From Methylococcaceae bacterium (GTDB taxonomy: Bacteria; Pseudomonadota; Gammaproteobacteria; Methylococcales; Methylococcaceae): a stretch of 11,635 nt of DNA. The notes beneath the pieces were generated by a model, which saw only the letters and a list, made by a program, of their open reading frames with translations, did no database searches and had not been told where the DNA came from. Below, in pieces: positions 7,226 to 11,635 of this stretch (the first letter of the stretch is position 1; every line of letters begins with the position of its first letter). The translations under genes were made by a program, and so were the position numbers. The stretch lies in assembly GCA_012026715.1 (NCBI GenBank), contig VEPB01000087.1:1-11635 (forward strand). Reading direction: 5' to 3'.

Positions 7226-7723
7226 TCAGCGGCGATAGCTGGCGTACTGGTATACGTCATAAAACTGCCCGGACTTGAAGACCTCGTATTCCAAAACGCC
7301 TTCCAGACGGTATCCGCATTTTTCCAGGACGCGCATTGACGTCTCATTTGGCCCCAACACCTGCGCAAAGACTTTCTTGTACCCCAATGACGAGAATGCC
7401 GTTTCAGTCAGGGCTGCCAGCGCCTCAGGCGCAATTCCGCGCCCCCAGTACTGTTCACCGAGCCAATAGCCCACTTCCGCCATATGCTGCTTCCAGCCGC
7501 CCTGGGGTTGGAGGCCGATTCCACCGACAAACTCGCCCTTGAATTCGATGACCTTGGCAACCAAATGTCCTTGTTTCGAACCCTTATTGATCCATCGTTC
7601 GGCATCTGTTCGGGTATAGGGGCAGGGAAACGATTCCGTCAGAAATTTTGAAACGTTTTCGTTACCGGCAAGACAAACCAACCGGTCGACATCTGATAAC
7701 TCGTAATCTCGCAAAGTAACCAT
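7226..7723 (-). CDS. GNAT-family N-acetyltransferase (RimJ/RimL-like)
   Basis: A 165-residue acetyltransferase of the Acetyltransf_3 type, which transfers acetyl from acetyl-CoA to an amine on a protein N-terminus or small molecule. The order is typical: MVTLRDYELSDVDRLVCLAG, then ERWI, a central strand with EFVGGIGLQP, the EVGYWLGEQYWGRGIAPEAL block (about 83-102) with the acetyl-CoA pyrophosphate-binding Q-x-x-G-x-G/A-like turn, and the late NETSMRVLEKCGYRLEGVLE motif. The ATG at 7723 is chosen because homologues begin with this strand. The frame runs open to 7861 but the extra residues look like translated intergenic DNA. No convincing Shine-Dalgarno is seen. It is monocistronic, with its own terminator. 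Its 5' end is more AT-rich than the rest of the window, which hints at transfer. The acceptor substrate cannot be predicted. Confidence 0.9.
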   Translation of the reverse strand: MVTLRDYELSDVDRLVCLAGNENVSKFLTESFPCPYTRTDAERWINKGSKQGHLVAKVIEFKGEFVGGIGLQPQGGWKQHMAEVGYWLGEQYWGRGIAPEALAALTETAFSSLGYKKVFAQVLGPNETSMRVLEKCGYRLEGVLEYEVFKSGQFYDVYQYASYRR

Positions 7724-8104
7724 CGATAAACTGAAAATAACCGAGAAAGCTTCTGCACCGAAACATGCAGCACTCAATACAACAAAACCGCCTCTATCGA
7801 ACCTGGTTTCGGCGGAAAAATATCCAATAATTAAACCACCCCGGGCCCTTCGGAACAACACCGAATACTACAATCCAATAACGTTGGACAATCCCATTCA
7901 TCGGGTTTTCCACGGCGCCAACCCAAAAAGGTCCCGCCAGGATGACCGATGATTCCAGGTCAAACGTATCGATCAAACTGAAAACCCGAAAACCATCGAA
8001 AACGGATTAACTGGAACAGCCAATGCGCCGTACCGGATCGACCGCGGCGCGCTAGCCTATCATTTCAGGCGTCGCCATCGCTACTGTTTTGATTCCACAC
8101 AAAT

Positions 8105-8143
8105 ACCTTTTTTACCGAGGCATTTAACGCACCTCAAAAAGGT
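8105..8143. repeat. Imperfect inverted repeat (interrupted hairpin)
   Basis: ACCTTTTT at 8105-8112 pairs with AAAAAGGT at 8136-8143, and GAGG at 8117-8120 pairs with CCTC at 8132-8135. A four-base bulge on the left arm and an 11-base loop (CATTTAACGCA) interrupt it. It could be a protein-binding site, an RNA hairpin or chance in AT-rich DNA. Confidence 0.4.
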
Positions 8144-8177
8144 TTACGGCGATCCACTTTGCTACTGTAACAATTTA

Positions 8178-8207
8178 CTGACATTAGTTAGCCAGAAACC
8201 CAATAAC
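8178..8207 (+). promoter_or_regulatory. Candidate sigma-70-like promoter
   Basis: CTGACA (8178-8183) and AATAAC (8202-8207) are separated by 18 bases. The match to consensus is partial (five and four of six). It lies upstream of the decayed coding stretch that ends in a plus-strand terminator, which is the only support for its direction. Confidence 0.25.
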
Positions 8208-8255
8208 TGTGTGAAATGACACACCTCAATATTGTTGAACCTAGTCGTTCGATTG

Positions 8256-8762
8256 ATGCGGCGGCGACCAGCCGCCATTGAAGAAATACTCGAACGGCAT
8301 CCGGTGCTTTCCGACTTTAGCCTCAACCCCTGCCAACTGCGCGACCTTGCCCGTATCTTTCACCCTGCGTGAGGCGCTGTTTCACCGTCACCATCGCCCT
8401 CCGCAGCGCGGAAGGCCAGGCCTGAGTGAACTTCGACCGGGACGTCCATTGCATCACTGAGTCGGTCGGCGCGGCCATCACCTACGATCCGGACATCCGT
8501 CGTTTGAATGCTGCAGATCCCTGCCCTACCGGGTCACCACCACCGACGCCAAGGGGCTGTCATTGAGTTTCAGACAGCTGGGAACTGCCTCCCCTCCGGG
8601 ATCAACATCGGCGAACAATCGAAAGGAAGCCGCCAACGGCCGGGGACGGTGGCAAGGTGGACAGCCAGAGCGTCACCATGAGGGTGTGTACACCGCTCTT
8701 GAGCTGGCCGGCCACGGGATGCGCATGGCGCAGTGACTTTCAGCCAGGGTCGCGAATCGGAA
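8256..8762 (+). pseudogene. Frame-broken coding remnant, possibly of a secreted Ig-like/CSLREA-type protein
   Basis: No long frame exists here, yet protein-like pieces appear in successive plus-strand frames. An ATG at 8256 opens 38 codons (ending at 8372) containing ERHPVLSDFSLNPCQLRDL. Another frame has SFTLREAL near 8360. A third reads FTVTIALRSAEGQA from 8381, a TGA at 8423, then VNFDRDVHCITESVGAAITY. From 8521 comes LPYRVTTTDAKGLSLSF, and near 8650 in another frame GDGGKVDSQSVTMRV. TTTDAKG and GGKVDSQSVT-type strings resemble beta-strands of Ig-like or cadherin-like repeats, and SFTLREAL recalls the CSLREA domain of surface proteins. Two features favour a real former gene: the stretch is GC-rich like coding DNA here, and a good plus-strand terminator follows immediately. 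The family guess is weak, and chance peptides are a real alternative. Confidence 0.35.
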
Positions 8763-8784
8763 GGGCGCCACGGCGCCCCTTTTT
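8763..8784 (+). terminator. Intrinsic terminator, plus strand
   Basis: GGGCGCC (8763-8769) and GGCGCCC (8772-8778) form a GC-rich hairpin, effectively six pairs with a CACG loop, followed by C and TTTTT (8780-8784). It closes a plus-strand transcription unit that no longer has an intact gene, and insulates the cytochrome gene beyond it. Confidence 0.75.
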
Positions 8785-8997
8785 CGTTGTGCGTTGTGCT
8801 GGTACCGCGATCACTGAGGCAAATCACACAGCGACCGAGTGATATCGCGTACGCCATCGGGAATTCCCAAAGCGCCTCGCCGGCAACCGACTGATTCGGC
8901 GCGGCAATCCCCAAAGGCACAGAGAGTGCTTCTCATCCTGGCCACTCGCTGTCGGCGAGGGGCGACATCACAACAATGACTGACATCAGCAAAGGGC

Positions 8998-9003
8998 GGA
9001 GGA
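8998..9003 (+). promoter_or_regulatory. Shine-Dalgarno site setting the cytochrome start
   Basis: GGAGGA ends four bases before the GTG at 9008. The competing ATG at 9003 overlaps this site and opens only a 16-codon frame, so the GTG is preferred. Confidence 0.75.
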
Positions 9004-9007
9004 TGGA

Positions 9008-11635
9008 GTGGTTCGATCACGTGGCAAGATTCTGGGGAACGGCTGGCGGTTGAGCCCGCCTCTTTCATTCACCCTGCTGGCATTGATACTGCTGGCCGGG
9101 CCGGCGGCCGCCAAGCCCAAGCTGATCATCGGCAAGGCCGTGCTCAACACCCAGGGTCTGACGGTCAAAGGCAGCTACCGGGGCGGCTCCGCTGCCTCTG
9201 TCGACGTTTATGACAGCAGCGGCCGGCGATTGGGTTCCCCCACCCTGGATACCAGGCACCGTTTCAGCCTAACCCTGGAACATCCGGATCGGACCAGTCT
9301 GTTGTGCTCGGTCCAGGCCAAGGCCGATACGGCCATTGCCAGCAAACTCGTCGCTGGGCGGCCGAAGAATTGCGGCAAGACGCCCATCTGCAAGATTCAG
9401 ACGCCCACCGGCCTCTACGCCACGGCCATCAAGACCGACGCGACCTTCGAAGGCAAGGCCCAACTGCGCGACAAGCAGGCGGCACCGCTGCGGATCGAAT
9501 GGGACTTCGCCGGCGGCTCCATGGGAGAGCCCATCCCCGGCACTCAACCGCAGGCCTATAAACGTCCCGACACCGCCAAGACCACGGTGCAGTTCGAGCG
9601 CGACAACGCCTGGTACCGGGTCCGTTTCACCGCCTGGGACAAACTCAACCGCTACTGCGAGGACAGCGTGATGGTCAAGGTCGGCAATCCGCCTTCCGAC
9701 CTGCCGGACCTGTCCGGCCTGGTGAGCGATGCCCAGCAAAGCGCGCCCGCCACCGGCAGCCAGTTGTCCGGCATCAAGGACGAAGTAGTGGTCCTCCCTT
9801 ACGCCGACTTGACCCTGCCGGGGACAGGCGATTACCGCTACCAAAACCACAACGAGGTGGTGACGGCTTATAGCGCCTTCAGCACCCTCAACGCTGTGGC
9901 ATACAAGAAAGCCTTTCAACCCCCCGTGCTGGACGGCGATCAGGCGGCGGCAAAGTATGCGGCGGCATCGAACCCGAATGATCCGGTCGGGGCAGGCTCG
10001 ATCAACACCACCAGCCAAAACTGGCCGCTGAATGCCGATATCACGAAGTCCGCCCCGTTTGAGTCGGCCAAGATTCAAAAAACCGACATGTGGGAGTTGT
10101 TCGAACGCCCCGCGTCGGACCCGCGGGTCGAATGGTATGTCAGCAAGAGTTGGGTCAGTCAGGTGCCCCACTATGACGGTCGCGATGTCGCGCCGGACGA
10201 AGGTTATGTCCTGGCGCCTTTACCGGGCCAATACGCTACTCCCGAAGGTGCCCAGGGCCGATTCATGCCGGGGCGCGGCAATCCCTATGCGGCCAACGAG
10301 TTGCAGGATTTTACGGCTTACAATCCGGTTGAACAGCGCCACATCGCGCGCGCCATCCCGCTGACCGACATCGACGATAGCGGACGGGTCAATCCCTATC
10401 CGCTGCTGCGGGTGCAGATCGAGGAAAAGGACACGGGCAAGACGGTGGCCGCCGATGCCGTCGTGGGCACTGCCCGGGACGTCCATTGCCGGGAGTGCCA
10501 CGCCAAGGGCAAGATCGCCGCCAACGACCAGTTCGACTGGGATTCGATCCAGCAGGCTTACCACTCGAGTAAGTTCTACGGCGAGAACCCGACCAAGGCG
10601 GCCTCGGGCTGTTGGACTGCGGCTCCGTTTTGTTCCACCAGCTATTCCGCTCCGAAATTCCTTGCCTCGGTGGATCGCGAAGGCAATCCCAGCGACAGCA
10701 TCTTCGACCAGGAATTTGCCGCCAGCCGCAATATCGGCGCCTTGCACGATTTCTACGATTGGACCGAGGAAGTCGGCGCCCAGAACGGCGGTCCCTCTGC
10801 CGACGGCAGCGGCTATGCCTGGGACGGTCCCTTTCCCTGCAGTTCCTGCCACCGCAGCCGCATCAGCGCCGAAGTGGGCGATCCCTGGGTGTGGACCTTC
10901 ACCGGTTTCCGCGGCGCCAACCAACCCACCGACAGCGTCGGCACCCTTTCCGAGGTCATCCACAACTTCCACGAACAACTGCAGCTAAATCCCGATGACC
11001 CCGGCAAGATCCTGCGCGAAGCCAATGGCCGCCCCAAGCTGTGGGATCCAGCGACAGGCGCCAACCCCAACACCCTGTTCCCCACCGTGAAGGACGGTGA
11101 GGCCTTGCCCATGGAGCAGAACTGCCTGCGCTGCCACGGCGGCCACCGCGAGCCGCTCTACCGCGACCGCATGTACACCGCCGGCGTCACCTGTTACGAC
11201 TGCCACGGCGACATGCGGGCGGTCGGCTCGGCCTTCGAAAAGGCCAAGCCGGGCACCGGCGGCGCCACCCGCCGGCTGGGCTGGTACGAACAGCCGGACT
11301 GCGGCTCCTGCCACACCGGCGACGCCATCCGGGGCCAGGACGGCAGCGGCGGCTACTATAGCGCCGGCGTGATGAAGCGGGCCTTCGAAGACAGCGACCG
11401 GACCGCCTCGCCGCGAACCCCGATCACCACCCGGTTCGCCGTGCAACCGGGCAACCGAATCACCATGCCCGGCATCGAAACCGACGTGATGGAAGACGAG
11501 TACCGCTACCGCGACAAGCCCTACTTCCGCGGCATCCAGGTCGCGCTGTACCGCAACAGCCGCGACACCCACGGCAACGTGCCCTGCGCGGCCTGCCACG
11601 GCGGTGCCCACGAAAACTGGCCCAACCGCGACCCC
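9008..11635 (+). CDS. Exported multihaem cytochrome c (3' end beyond the window)
   Basis: Open frame of 876 codons without a stop, cut by the window edge. The GTG start gives a clear Sec signal peptide: basic residues, a hydrophobic core (about 19-31) and an AAA cleavage site at 33-35. The mature protein is therefore periplasmic or surface-exposed; no lipobox is seen. Six CxxCH haem c motifs are visible: C494-H498, C611-H615, C706-H710, C729-H733, C765-H769 and C860-H864. The roughly 450 residues between signal and first haem carry no haem motif. Their first part reads like Ig-like beta-sandwich (TVKGSYRGG, VDVYDSSGRRLG) with cysteines 100, 122, 128 and 217 that may form disulfides. C535 and C542 are not followed by histidine and are not a haem site. 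The likely role is extracytoplasmic electron transfer, perhaps to metals or a surface acceptor; resemblance to methanotroph surface cytochromes is my impression only. Total haem number is unknown. Confidence 0.88.
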   Translation, partial: MVRSRGKILGNGWRLSPPLSFTLLALILLAGPAAAKPKLIIGKAVLNTQGLTVKGSYRGGSAASVDVYDSSGRRLGSPTLDTRHRFSLTLEHPDRTSLLCSVQAKADTAIASKLVAGRPKNCGKTPICKIQTPTGLYATAIKTDATFEGKAQLRDKQAAPLRIEWDFAGGSMGEPIPGTQPQAYKRPDTAKTTVQFERDNAWYRVRFTAWDKLNRYCEDSVMVKVGNPPSDLPDLSGLVSDAQQSAPATGSQLSGIKDEVVVLPYADLTLPGTGDYRYQNHNEVVTAYSAFSTLNAVAYKKAFQPPVLDGDQAAAKYAAASNPNDPVGAGSINTTSQNWPLNADITKSAPFESAKIQKTDMWELFERPASDPRVEWYVSKSWVSQVPHYDGRDVAPDEGYVLAPLPGQYATPEGAQGRFMPGRGNPYAANELQDFTAYNPVEQRHIARAIPLTDIDDSGRVNPYPLLRVQIEEKDTGKTVAADAVVGTARDVHCRECHAKGKIAANDQFDWDSIQQAYHSSKFYGENPTKAASGCWTAAPFCSTSYSAPKFLASVDREGNPSDSIFDQEFAASRNIGALHDFYDWTEEVGAQNGGPSADGSGYAWDGPFPCSSCHRSRISAEVGDPWVWTFTGFRGANQPTDSVGTLSEVIHNFHEQLQLNPDDPGKILREANGRPKLWDPATGANPNTLFPTVKDGEALPMEQNCLRCHGGHREPLYRDRMYTAGVTCYDCHGDMRAVGSAFEKAKPGTGGATRRLGWYEQPDCGSCHTGDAIRGQDGSGGYYSAGVMKRAFEDSDRTASPRTPITTRFAVQPGNRITMPGIETDVMEDEYRYRDKPYFRGIQVALYRNSRDTHGNVPCAACHGGAHENWPNRDP

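Larger units (their letters stand above)
7724..8255. other. AT-rich intergenic stretch without a recognisable gene
   Basis: No supportable coding region is present on either strand; the open frames here (for example a 60-codon minus-strand frame ending at 7794) do not resemble proteins. Hand-counted lines give about 37-40% GC (7681-7740, 8101-8220) against 60-68% in the flanking genes. It should hold the acetyltransferase promoter at its left end, but I could not find one that stands out. An imperfect inverted repeat lies at 8105-8143 and a possible plus-strand promoter at 8178-8207. Confidence 0.6.

Noticed and set aside
7794..7976. 60-codon minus-strand frame upstream of the acetyltransferase
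   Set aside because: No ribosome site, no recognisable domain, in AT-rich spacer DNA; likely chance.
8080..8168. GCTACTGT occurring twice (8080-8087 and 8161-8168) as a possible direct repeat or att pair
   Set aside because: Too short, with no integrase or tRNA nearby.
8859..8868. Palindrome GGGAATTCCC
   Set aside because: A single 10-base palindrome without a second copy or promoter elements; no evidence that it is an operator.
8875..8960. CCTCGCCG and CGGCGAGG forming a long-range inverted repeat before the cytochrome
   Set aside because: Eight bases with a 70-base spacing in GC-rich DNA is easily chance; no other structure supports it.
10610..10633. C535 and C542 of the cytochrome as a non-standard haem site
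   Set aside because: The second cysteine is followed by Ser-Thr, not histidine, and the spacing fits no known haem c variant.
9269..10978. Minus-strand open frames of 300 and 252 codons opposite the cytochrome gene
   Set aside because: The plus-strand frame has a signal peptide and haem motifs; the opposite frames are low-complexity shadows rich in Gly, Ala, Val and Arg.

Overview
The window is GC-rich (about 60-68% in hand-counted gene lines) with compact gene spacing, GTG starts and good Shine-Dalgarno sites. Gene content (glycogen phosphorylase, TrmL, an alphaproteobacterial-style RNase J, a large exported multihaem cytochrome c) suggests a proteobacterium. A gammaproteobacterial methanotroph (Methylococcales-like) is my best guess, by resemblance only; there is no taxonomic marker gene here.

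Layout. (1) 16-3022, plus strand: glycogen phosphorylase followed after 16 bases by the tRNA wobble methyltransferase TrmL. (2) 3128-4090, plus: a five-helix membrane protein with two pairs of histidines each spaced 14 residues apart, the pattern of a two-haem cytochrome b; its family is not named with certainty. (3) 4152-6544, minus: an apparent operon reading SRPBCC/START-like protein, then a short RNase J, then a twin-CBS protein. (4) 6633-7019, plus and divergent from the SRPBCC gene: a DCC-family (DUF393) thiol-disulfide protein. (5) 7166-7723, minus: a GNAT acetyltransferase with a strong intrinsic terminator. (6) 7724-9007: 1.3 kb with no intact gene. The first part is AT-rich (lines of 37-40% GC). 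The second is GC-rich, holds what look like frame-broken fragments of a plus-strand coding region, and ends in a good plus-strand terminator at 8763-8784. (7) 9008 to the window end, plus: an exported multihaem cytochrome c, cut by the window edge, with six CxxCH motifs visible, all after residue 493.

Functional reading: most genes are housekeeping (carbon storage turnover, tRNA modification, RNA decay) or small accessory functions. The electron-transfer theme is carried by the putative b-type membrane protein and the multihaem cytochrome, but they are 5 kb apart, so a joint role is conjecture. I see no CRISPR array, rRNA, tRNA, insertion sequence or phage module. No complete novel system is visible; the best candidates are the haem proteins and the decayed region before the cytochrome.
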